A DNA stretch of 5,625 nucleotides, from positions 1 to 5,625 of the forward strand of contig JAKPQT010000640.1 in assembly GCA_029555885.1 (NCBI GenBank), written 5' to 3'. Each line of letters opens with the position of its first letter. The stretch's first letter is position 1. This DNA is from Chloroflexota bacterium (GTDB lineage Bacteria; Chloroflexota; Anaerolineae; CG2-30-64-16). The position numbers and the translations under genes were made by a program. The notes beneath the pieces are model-generated. The model did no database searches, was not told the origin of the DNA, and saw nothing but the letters and a program-made list of their open reading frames with translations. Positions 1 through 5,371 of this stretch are shown one piece after another.

Positions 1-1438
1 GCCGAACGAACCGGGCGCGCGCCGCGCGGCGCAGTGCGGCTTCGACCCGTATCTCCAGGTGCGCACGCGGCTGCAAACCTTCGAAGCGATGGGTCACACC
101 GTGGAGAAAGTGGAGCTGCTGATTCTCGGCGGCACGTGGAGCACCTACTCGAAGAACTACCGCCAGTGGTTCATCCGCCGCTGCCTCGATGCGATGAATG
201 AGCAGGCGCATCCTTCGACTGACGAAGATGTGTACACTACCGTGAGCCGCACACCGGCTCAGGATGCTTCGACTGGCGAGGCCACGCAGGCAGAGCATCC
301 TGAGCGGAGGCCGCATCCTGGCGGTCGCTATGCGTCCGCAGCGCGGTCGCAGTCGAAGGATGCAAGCGATGTGGACGGCAACTGGGACACGCTGATCGCG
401 GCGCAGACGCGCAACGAGACCGCCGCCCACCGCAACGTCGGCCTGGTCATCGAGACGCGGCCCGACTGGGTCACCGCGGCAGAGATCCAACACCTGCGGC
501 GGCTGGGCGTGACAAAGGTGCAGTTGGGCGTGCAGAGCCTCGACGAGCGCGTCCTCAGCCTCAACCAGCGCGGACACGACCTCGAAGCCGTGCGCCGGGC
601 CGTCCGGCTGCTGCGCGCCGCGGGGTTCAAGCTGCTGCTCCACTGGATGCCCAACTTGCACGGCGCGACGCCGGAATCGGACCGGGCAGACTTCGCCCGC
701 CTCTGGTCTGACCCGGCGCTGCGACCCGATGAGTTGAAGATTTACCCCTGCTCCATCATCGAAGGCACGGAGTTGTACGACCTGTGGCAGCGGGGCGAAT
801 ATCGCCCGTACACCGATCCCGAACTGATCGCGCTCGTGGCCGAGTGCAAGGCCACCATCCCGCCCTACTGTCGGGTGAACCGGGTGTTCCGCGACATCCC
901 GGCGGACGACATCGTGGCAGGCAGCAAGACGTCCAACCTACGCCAGGTCGTCCAGGACTATATGGCCGCGCACGGGCTGGCCTGCGGCTGCGTGCGCTGC
1001 CGCGAAGTGCGCCACGGCGAGGTCGAGGGCGGAGATCTGCGCCTGACCGTCCACGCCTACGAGACGGACACCTCCCAGGAGCAGTTTCTCTCCTACGAGA
1101 CGCCGGGTGGGCGGCTGGCCGGTTTCTTAAGGTTATCCCTGCCGATCGCTGACGCGCCACGGGCAGAGCTCCGCGCGGCGTGGGATGCACTGCCGGAGAT
1201 CGCGGGCGCGGCGATGATTCGTGAGGTCCACGTCTATGGGCCGGCGCTCGGCATCGGCTCGGCCAGCGCGGGCGAGGCGCAGCACCTGGGGCTGGGCCGG
1301 CGGCTCATCGCGGAGGCGCAGGTGCGTGCCCGCGCCGCGGGCTTCGACCGGCTCGCCGTCATCTCCGCCATCGGCACGCGCGGGTATTATGAAAAGCTGG
1401 GCTTTACGCGCACAGGGACGTATATGGTTGCAGGTTGA
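1..1438 (+). CDS. elp3: Elp3-family tRNA uridine-34 radical SAM/acetyltransferase, 5'-truncated
   Basis: Elp3 uses a radical SAM domain and a GNAT acetyl-CoA domain to start carboxymethylation at C5 of wobble uridine in tRNA. The frame is open to the window edge (first full codon at 2), so the N terminus with the CxxxCxxC iron-sulfur motif lies upstream; a GTG at 59 is only an internal codon, because the family motif FDPY lies before it. Numbering from that GTG, visible motifs are LGGTW (23-27), ETRPDWV (132-138), LGVQS (156-160), a zinc-type CGCVRC cluster (Cys309, 311, 314), the GNAT HVYGPALGIG (391-400), QHLGLGRRL (408-416) and ISAIGTRGYYEKLGF (435-449). The order and ending (TYMVAG) are normal for bacterial/archaeal Elp3. 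Odd: residues about 50-102 are a low-complexity segment encoded by an inverted-repeat block, placed just before the conserved NETAAHR region. The TGA stop at 1436-1438 lies inside a heptamer repeat. Family assignment is secure. Confidence 0.95.
   Translation, partial: PNEPGARRAAQCGFDPYLQVRTRLQTFEAMGHTVEKVELLILGGTWSTYSKNYRQWFIRRCLDAMNEQAHPSTDEDVYTTVSRTPAQDASTGEATQAEHPERRPHPGGRYASAARSQSKDASDVDGNWDTLIAAQTRNETAAHRNVGLVIETRPDWVTAAEIQHLRRLGVTKVQLGVQSLDERVLSLNQRGHDLEAVRRAVRLLRAAGFKLLLHWMPNLHGATPESDRADFARLWSDPALRPDELKIYPCSIIEGTELYDLWQRGEYRPYTDPELIALVAECKATIPPYCRVNRVFRDIPADDIVAGSKTSNLRQVVQDYMAAHGLACGCVRCREVRHGEVEGGDLRLTVHAYETDTSQEQFLSYETPGGRLAGFLRLSLPIADAPRAELRAAWDALPEIAGAAMIREVHVYGPALGIGSASAGEAQHLGLGRRLIAEAQVRARAAGFDRLAVISAIGTRGYYEKLGFTRTGTYMVAG
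208..363. repeat. Nested inverted-repeat element inserted in frame in elp3
   Basis: Outer arms are a perfect 14-bp inverted repeat, gcatccttcgactg at 208-221 and its exact reverse complement at 350-363. Inside is a second perfect 12-bp pair, gctcaggatgct at 257-268 and agcatcctgagc at 294-305. Further related pieces are ttcgact at 269-275 and gcatcctg at 313-320. The block is 156 bp, exactly 52 codons, and contains no stop in the elp3 frame. It resembles the CATCCTTCGACT/AGTCGAAGGATG type of dispersed palindromes I recall from several bacterial genomes; that resemblance is from memory. It encodes residues about 50-102, which match no Elp3 motif. Confidence 0.8.
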
Positions 1439-1453
1439 AGGTTGAAGGTTGAA
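1426..1453. repeat. Tandem heptamer repeat (GGTTGAA), four units
   Basis: Three perfect GGTTGAA units occupy 1433-1439, 1440-1446 and 1447-1453, preceded by one imperfect unit GGTTGCA at 1426-1432. The array encodes the last residues of elp3 (V-A-G) and supplies its TGA stop, then fills the first half of the 49-bp gap before the next gene. Short heptamer arrays at gene ends are known in some bacteria; no function is visible here. Confidence 0.85.
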
Positions 1454-1474
1454 AACATACCGCGATGAAGGGAT

Positions 1475-1480
1475 AAAGGA
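1475..1480 (+). promoter_or_regulatory. Ribosome binding site deciding the namA start
   Basis: AAAGGA ends 7 nt before the ATG at 1488. A longer frame opens at a TTG at 1449, but that codon lies in the heptamer array and the extra 13 residues match nothing in the family, so the ATG at 1488 is preferred. Confidence 0.7.
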
Positions 1481-1487
1481 ATCGAAC

Positions 1488-2519
1488 ATGCCAGCAGATA
1501 ACGTACATCTGTTCACGCCACTCACCCTGCGCGGGGTCACCATGCGCAACCGCGTGTGGATTTCGCCGATGTGCCAGTATTCGGTCTTCAACCAGGATGG
1601 TATCGCGACCGACTGGCACCTCGTCCACCTGGGCAGCCGGGCCGTCGGCGGCGCAGGGTTGGTCGTGGTCGAGGCCACGGCGGTGGAGGGCCGGGGGCGC
1701 ATCAGCGCGGAGGATCTGGGCCTGTGGAACGACCGGCAGGGCGAGGCGTTGGCGCGCGTTGCCCGTTTCCTGGCCGAGCACGGCGCGACGCCGGCCATCC
1801 AGATTGCGCACGCGGGCCGCAAGGCCGGCGTGGCCGGGGCCATCGCGCCCAGCCCCATCCCCTTCTCCGAGCAGACGCCCACCCCGCAGGAGATGAGCCA
1901 GGCCGATATCGAGGATGTCATCCGCGCCTTCGCCGGTGCGGCAGGCCGCGCATATGAGGCCGGGTTCCAGGTGGTCGAGATTCACGCCGCGCACGGCTAT
2001 CTGCTGCACCAGTTCCTCTCGCCCATCAGCAACCAACGAACCGATGGCCACGGCGGCGACTTCGCCCACCGCACGCGGTTTCTGCTGGCGGTCACGGAGG
2101 CGGTGCGCAGGGTCTGGCCGGAACGATTGCCGCTGTTCGTGCGCATCAGCGCGACAGACTGGGTGCCGGGCGGCTGGGATGTGGACCAGAGCGTGACTCT
2201 GGCCTGCTTGCTGCGGGAGCGGGGCGTGGACCTGATCGACGTCTCGTCCGGCGGCACATCGCCTGCGCAGCAGATCAAGCTCGGCCCCGGCTATCAGGTT
2301 CCCTTTGCTGCGCGCATCCGCCGCGAGGCGGGCATCCCGACGGGCGCGGTGGGGCTCATCACGGAGCCGCACCAGGCGGATGCCATCGTGCGGGAGGGGC
2401 ACGCAGACGCGGTGCTCATTGGGCGGCAGTCGTTGCGTGACCCCTATTGGCCGCTGCGCGCGGCGCGCACGCTGGACTACACAACGGAGATCCCGTTCCA
2501 GTATCAGCGCGGTTGGTAG
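1488..2519 (+). CDS. namA: NADPH dehydrogenase / Old Yellow Enzyme, NamA (YqjM) type
   Basis: An FMN-containing TIM-barrel ene-reductase that uses NADPH to reduce the C=C bond of alpha,beta-unsaturated carbonyl compounds and some nitro compounds; cytosolic. The 343-aa product is close to Bacillus YqjM (338 aa) and lines up end to end. Residues diagnostic of the thermophilic-like OYE class are present: Cys29 and Tyr31 in SPMCQYS (the Cys tunes FMN potential), QIAHAGRK, EIHAAHGYL with the substrate-binding His166 and His169 plus Tyr171, LSPISNQRTDGHGG, DVSSGG, TGAVGLIT and IGRQSLRDPYWP. The C terminus ends QRGW, giving Arg341 where YqjM has its Arg336 arginine finger that reaches the neighbouring subunit. 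It sits 49 bp after elp3 with no functional link evident. The physiological substrate cannot be read from sequence; detoxification of electrophiles is the usual suggestion. Confidence 0.96.
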   Translation: MPADNVHLFTPLTLRGVTMRNRVWISPMCQYSVFNQDGIATDWHLVHLGSRAVGGAGLVVVEATAVEGRGRISAEDLGLWNDRQGEALARVARFLAEHGATPAIQIAHAGRKAGVAGAIAPSPIPFSEQTPTPQEMSQADIEDVIRAFAGAAGRAYEAGFQVVEIHAAHGYLLHQFLSPISNQRTDGHGGDFAHRTRFLLAVTEAVRRVWPERLPLFVRISATDWVPGGWDVDQSVTLACLLRERGVDLIDVSSGGTSPAQQIKLGPGYQVPFAARIRREAGIPTGAVGLITEPHQADAIVREGHADAVLIGRQSLRDPYWPLRAARTLDYTTEIPFQYQRGW

Positions 2520-2551
2520 TTTGTAAGTCGGCTTGCGGCTGCAAAACGGCT

Positions 2552-2579
2552 TTGTGATGTTAAGTGCCTGTGCTATACT
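2552..2579 (+). promoter_or_regulatory. Candidate sigma-70-type promoter with extended -10
   Basis: TGCTATACT at 2571-2579 is an extended -10 (TGn then TATACT at 2574-2579). A partial -35, TTGTGA at 2552-2557, matches four of six consensus bases with a 16-bp spacer. It lies in the 114-bp gap before the YtxH gene, the most AT-rich stretch of the window, and would start transcription near 2586, about 48 nt before the ATG at 2634. Predicted only from pattern. Confidence 0.5.
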
Positions 2580-2633
2580 CGTACAGATGCACTCTACTGT
2601 TTGTTTTTTGCAGGAACCTTCTGGAGGAAAAGC

Positions 2634-2852
2634 ATGAAGGCGTCAGAGTTCTTGGCTGGCCTCATCACCGGCGCAGTGGTCGGCAGCGTGTTGGGGCTGC
2701 TGGCAGCTCCCAAGTCCGGCGAAGAATTGCAGAGCATGGTTCGGGCACGCGCCGACCTCGTGATGGAAGAGGGCCGGCGGGCGGCCGCGGAGCGCCGCGC
2801 CGAGCTTGAAGCGCAGTTCGCCCACTCAAAGCAGATCCCACTGAATTCCTGA
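2634..2852 (+). CDS. YtxH-family small membrane protein
   Basis: A 72-aa protein with the hallmark of YtxH-domain (gas-vesicle-protein-like) proteins: a single Gly/Ala-rich hydrophobic segment at residues 6-25 (FLAGLITGAVVGSVLGLLAA) ending in the signature APKSGEEL (25-32), followed by a charged, Ala/Glu/Arg-rich helix (about 33-66) that should be soluble and possibly coiled coil. Family members are associated with stress or envelope functions, but the biochemical role is unknown. The start is set by GGAGGA at 2623-2628, 5 nt before the ATG; the frame extends upstream to a TTG-type start but the family domain begins at this ATG. It is the first gene after the candidate promoter and is 68 bp from the next gene. 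Confidence 0.85.
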   Translation: MKASEFLAGLITGAVVGSVLGLLAAPKSGEELQSMVRARADLVMEEGRRAAAERRAELEAQFAHSKQIPLNS

Positions 2853-2895
2853 GCTCTCTGGCGTGTCCGTGTCCGGGCGCATAGCCAGGTTCAGG

Positions 2896-2911
2896 GCGCT
2901 CACGCAAGCGC
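2896..2911 (+). other. Small hairpin abutting the GrdB-like RBS
   Basis: GCGCT (2896-2900) and AGCGC (2907-2911) form a 5-bp stem with a 6-nt loop, ending directly against the Shine-Dalgarno GAGG at 2912-2915. It could affect initiation, but a stem this short arises easily by chance in GC-rich DNA. There is no U-tract, so it is not a terminator. Confidence 0.25.
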
Positions 2912-2920
2912 GAGGAAATG

Positions 2921-3676
2921 ATGCTCAGCACTAAGCTGCAAGCGGCTCAAGCGCGCATCCGGGCGCAGTGGTATCCCCACTTCACCTGGCAGCTCAACGA
3001 GTCAGCGCCCTGGGCGCCGCTCGCCCGGCCCCTGGCAGAGTCCACCGTGGCGCTGCTCAGCACGTGCGGCTTCTACCGTCTTGACCAGCATGTACCCTTC
3101 GACGCCTGGAACCCCCTCGGGGATCCGGCGTTCCGCGAGATCCACATCGACACGCCGGTGGACCGGCTGCGCATCGCCCATGCACACTACGAGCATGAAC
3201 ATGCTGAGATGGACATCAACGTCGTGATGCCCATCCTGCACTTCCAGCAGCTCGCCGCACAGGGCGTCATCGGCCGCCTCTATCCATGGATCTATAGCTT
3301 CATGGGCTACGTGCCGGAACCGCAGGCCCTGATCACCGAGATTGCGCCGCAGGTTGCGCGCCGGCTGGCCGCCGATGGGGTCCATGCTGCCTTTCTGACG
3401 CCGTGTTGACCCATCTGCCAGCAGTCCGTCGGACTGATTGCGCGTGCATTGGAGGAACACGGCATCGCAACGATCTGTGTCGTGATGAACCGGGATATTG
3501 TCGCCGCCGTCAAGCCGCCGCGGGCCTTGTACGTCCACTTCCCTTACGGCGCGCCGCTGGGGCCGGCAGTCGAAAGGGACGTTCAGCGAGCGGTGATCCG
3601 CAACGCGCTCGACGTCCTGGTCAGCGCCACCGTTCCCGGCACCATTGTCGAGTCGGATGTGGAGTGGCCGGACTGA
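2921..3676 (+). CDS. GrdB/PrdB-like selenoprotein (in-frame UGA = Sec163)
   Basis: A 251-aa protein of the glycine/sarcosine/betaine reductase selenoprotein B-like family, read through one in-frame UGA at 3407-3409. Before the UGA are WAPLARPLAES, VALLSTCGFY (43-52), the His-rich HAHYEHEHAEMDIN (87-100), PILHFQQLAAQGVIGRL and YSFMGY (125-130). Immediately after it, in the same frame with no other stop, the family pattern continues: PICQQSVGLIARALEEHG, then KPPRALYVHFPYGAPLG (198-214). The junction reads T-P-C-U-P-I-C, matching the family's usual TPV-U-PxC motif as I remember it, so U163 and C166 form a UxxC redox pair, with an extra Cys162 before the Sec. GrdB and PrdB act in reductive cleavage of amino acids, but these short homologues lack proven substrates; a thiol/selenol oxidoreductase role is inferred. 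The ATG at 2921 is preferred over the one at 2918 because GAGG (2912-2915) is then 5 nt away. A SelW-like selenoprotein follows after 32 bp. Conventional calling would yield two fragments, 2918-3409 and 3449-3676. Confidence 0.9.
3407..3409 (+). other. UGA selenocysteine codon (Sec163)
   Basis: The TGA lies between TGT (Cys162) and CCC (Pro164), in the same frame as conserved sequence on both sides. Other genes here (elp3, YtxH, the 4000-5346 gene) end with TGA, so general reassignment of UGA is unlikely and context-dependent Sec insertion is the best reading. Confidence 0.88.
3416..3442 (+). promoter_or_regulatory. Bacterial SECIS-like hairpin of the GrdB-like gene
   Basis: CAGUCC (3422-3427) and GGACUG (3431-3436) form a perfect 6-bp stem closed by the triloop GUC (3428-3430). 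The loop begins with G and is separated from the UGA by 18 nt, inside the 16-37 nt window described for bacterial SECIS elements, which require a G in the first two loop positions for SelB binding. Below it a G-A mismatch (3421/3437), an A-U pair (3420/3438), a C-U mismatch and a short lower stem (3416-3418 with 3440-3442) can extend the structure. Confidence 0.75.
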
Positions 3677-3695
3677 TGCATGCGCGAGCAGATAC

Positions 3696-3701
3696 AGGAG
3701 G
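3696..3701 (+). promoter_or_regulatory. Strong RBS fixing the SelW-like start upstream of its UGA
   Basis: AGGAGG lies 7 nt before the ATG at 3709. It shows that translation begins ten codons before the in-frame UGA, which supports that short N-terminal segment being real coding sequence. Confidence 0.85.
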
Positions 3702-3708
3702 ATAGTCC

Positions 3709-3963
3709 ATGCGTATCAGCATCGAATTCTGCATTTCTTGAAACTACACACCCAGGGCCGCCAGTCTGGCGGAGGCGCTCTTTACGCTGCTCAAGCCGCT
3801 CATGGGACGGCCGCATCCCATCGAGGCGGTGACGCTCATTCCGTCCAGCAATGGACGCTTCGAAGTCATGCTGAATGATGAACTCATCTACTCTAAGGCG
3901 GCAACGGGGAAGCATACGACCAACGAATTCATCATTTCGGAGGTACGCAAGCGACTCGCGTAG
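3709..3963 (+). CDS. selW: SelW-like (Rdx/SelT-SelW-SelH family) selenoprotein, CxxU active site
   Basis: An 84-aa thioredoxin-like-fold protein of the Rdx family, read through an in-frame UGA at codon 11. It begins MRISIEFCISU, giving Cys8-x-x-Sec11, the family redox motif directly after the first beta strand. It continues NYTPRAASLAEALFTLL, then EAVTLIPSSNGRFEVMLND and ELIYSKAATGKH, the pattern of the second half of Rdx proteins (a strand with LIPSSxGxFEV, then a loop with LxYSK), and ends with an amphipathic helix (SEVRKRLA) before TAG. The length is typical for the family. Rdx proteins are thought to be selenol/thiol oxidoreductases acting with glutathione or thioredoxin, but bacterial substrates are unknown. 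It follows the GrdB-like gene by 32 bp with its own strong RBS. Conventional prediction would miss it or begin at a downstream start such as the ATG at 3805, losing the active site. Family and Sec assignment are firm by pattern; the exact subfamily name is less so. Confidence 0.92.
3739..3741 (+). other. UGA selenocysteine codon (Sec11)
   Basis: TGA follows TGC-ATT-TCT (Cys-Ile-Ser) and precedes AAC-TAC (Asn-Tyr), giving C-I-S-U-N-Y, the exact site where Rdx proteins have CxxU or CxxC. The remaining 73 codons to the TAG at 3961 are uninterrupted and match the family. Confidence 0.92.
3758..3772 (+). promoter_or_regulatory. Bacterial SECIS-like hairpin of the SelW-like gene
   Basis: CCGCCA (3758-3763) and UGGCGG (3767-3772) form a perfect 6-bp stem with the triloop GUC (3764-3766). 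The leading loop G is separated from the UGA by 22 nt, within the bacterial SECIS range. Stem length, triloop and the G-A juxtaposition directly beneath (3757/3773) are the same as in the hairpin of the upstream gene, although the stem sequences differ. Confidence 0.78.
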
Positions 3964-3999
3964 GCAGCAGCGCACCTCGGCAAGGCAGATCGCACGGGT

Positions 4000-5346
4000 A
4001 TGATCGACCTTTCACTGCTCATTACCATCGGAGTCATTTTCGTCATTACGTTGATCGGCGCATACCTGCGCTCGACGCGCAAGGACCGGTGTCTGAAATC
4101 GTGGGAAGGCTTCCACGTGACGCTGGAGCGTACGAACAACAAACTCATTTGGGGTGTGCTCAAGGTCGAGCCAACGGGACTGGAACTCGCATATATCGAC
4201 TCGATCCAGGACGACCGGCACATCGAGTCAAGCTATCTGCTCTATGGCAGCGAGTACGGCGAAATTCAGGCCATCTATCGCTATCCGGAGAAACTGTCCG
4301 AATGGGGCACGCGGCGGCGAACGCGCGACATCGCCCGCTCTTTCCATCCGGGGCCGCTGCGCCGGCTGGGCCGGTCGGGCCGGAACTTCCTGAGCACCGC
4401 GACCGATTCGCTCAACGAGGTTCTGGGGATTGTCCTGGGACGGGTGCAGAAGTCCGCCAGCCGCTACCTGGTGGATGGCGGCGCGTCGCTCAAGACCATG
4501 ATGGGGTCGAAGGTGCTGGGGCAGGTGGGGACGGTATTCGACCCGCTCCTCGAACACTACATCGGCCACCGCGTGGTGATCGAACTGGTGGAGGGCGACG
4601 AAATACACGAGCACGTCGGCATCTTCAAGGAGTATTCCGGTGACTTCATCGAGGTTCTGGATGTGCAGTACCCGCATCCGCAGACCATCGCGATCACACC
4701 GGAAATGACGTTGGAGACGAACAGCCTGGTGCTGCTCGCGGAAAAGAACGCCGTCCGGGTGCTCAACCGTGACGCCCGCCCGATCCTGGTCGTTTCGCTC
4801 CAGTTGGGCGAACGCGAGCAGATGATTCACGCGGTCGTGGACAGCGGGGAGACCATCGAGCTGAACGTGGACGAGGGAGACTACGACCAGGTCAAGGTCA
4901 AAGTGCAGGTGATACGCGAGCTGGACATGATCCTGCCGCGCACGCGCTGTGTGGTACGCCACCGGGCGGAGAACGTCAAGAAGGAAGAGCTCTCGCGCGT
5001 CGTCCTCGACTTTGTCTTTGACGTGGGCCGGCTGGTCGAGCCGGACCGGCGCCGCGAGCACGCAGAGGCTCTGTTGCGCCAGGACATCCGCCGCAATCCG
5101 CGCGATGCGCTGGCTGCGGCCAACCTGGGCTTCCTGCTGATCCAGAAGGACGAGTTGGTGGAAGCGGAGAAGTGGCTCCGTCATGCACTCAGCATGGAAT
5201 ACTCGTTGCCTGATGGGGGCCGGCGCGTCCGCATGGAGCTGCGCGAAATCGAGCGCCGCCACTTTGCGCTCAATCCGCAGTTAGGTGCGGTGCGCGTGAA
5301 GACTGTGCAGACACAGAGCAGTGAAGACGCAGGTGTGGGTATCTGA
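4000..5346 (+). CDS. Membrane-anchored protein with TPR-like C terminus, function unknown
   Basis: A 448-aa protein I do not recognise by name. Residues 4-23 form one N-terminal hydrophobic helix followed by a basic stretch (RSTRKDR), consistent with a membrane anchor and a cytoplasmic body. Residues 36-65 (GFHVTL, then WGVLKVEPTGLELAY) and 187-225 (YIGHRVVIEL, GIFKEYSGDFIEVLDV) each look like a short, strongly twisted beta sheet of the Sm-like or SH3-like kind; this is inference from pattern. Residues about 240-340 are beta-rich (VLLAEKNAVRVLNRDARP; ILVVSLQLGE). Residues 353-399 resemble a TPR helix pair (EALLRQDIRRNPRDALAAANLG, then AEKWLRHALSM). The ATG at 4000 is the only usual start after the TAG of the SelW-like gene, 36 bp upstream in the same frame; its Shine-Dalgarno is weak (AAGG at 3982-3985 is distant). 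Position suggests co-transcription with the selenoprotein genes. A scaffold or protein-interaction role is a guess. Confidence 0.8.
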   Translation: MIDLSLLITIGVIFVITLIGAYLRSTRKDRCLKSWEGFHVTLERTNNKLIWGVLKVEPTGLELAYIDSIQDDRHIESSYLLYGSEYGEIQAIYRYPEKLSEWGTRRRTRDIARSFHPGPLRRLGRSGRNFLSTATDSLNEVLGIVLGRVQKSASRYLVDGGASLKTMMGSKVLGQVGTVFDPLLEHYIGHRVVIELVEGDEIHEHVGIFKEYSGDFIEVLDVQYPHPQTIAITPEMTLETNSLVLLAEKNAVRVLNRDARPILVVSLQLGEREQMIHAVVDSGETIELNVDEGDYDQVKVKVQVIRELDMILPRTRCVVRHRAENVKKEELSRVVLDFVFDVGRLVEPDRRREHAEALLRQDIRRNPRDALAAANLGFLLIQKDELVEAEKWLRHALSMEYSLPDGGRRVRMELREIERRHFALNPQLGAVRVKTVQTQSSEDAGVGI

Positions 5347-5359
5347 CATGACCGGAAAC

Positions 5360-5364
5360 GGAGG
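5360..5364 (+). promoter_or_regulatory. RBS deciding the start of the zinc-finger membrane protein
   Basis: GGAGG lies 7 nt before the ATG at 5372. The in-frame ATG at 5348 has no comparable site, so 5372 is preferred. Confidence 0.6.
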
Positions 5365-5371
5365 TCCCAAC

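Noticed and set aside
1449..1487. TTG start giving a 13-residue N-terminal extension of namA
   Set aside because: The TTG lies in the heptamer array, the extension has no family match, and the ATG at 1488 has a good RBS.
1404..2402. Long minus-strand ORF opposite namA
   Set aside because: It is the complement of a strongly recognised enzyme gene, has no recognisable domain, and its end is the translated heptamer array.
2531..2560. Rho-independent terminator after namA
   Set aside because: Only a 4-bp TTGC/GCAA stem can be drawn and there is no proper U-tract after it.
3407..3741. Both in-frame UGAs as nonsense mutations or sequencing errors (pseudogenes)
   Set aside because: Two neighbouring genes each have one UGA exactly at the family's redox Sec site, each followed by a well-placed hairpin, with intact RBSs and conserved sequence on both sides.
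3407..3741. UGA reassigned to Trp or Gly genome-wide
   Set aside because: UGA ends elp3, the YtxH gene, the GrdB-like gene and the 4000-5346 gene at the expected family or operon ends, and Trp is freely encoded by TGG.
3583..3975. Minus-strand ORF covering the SelW-like gene
   Set aside because: It overlaps two well-supported + strand genes and is a shadow of their codon bias.
4228..5262. 344-codon minus-strand ORF opposite the TPR-like gene
   Set aside because: High GC leaves long open complements; the product lacks domain patterns, while the + strand frame has a membrane helix and a TPR-like motif, and fits the gene order.
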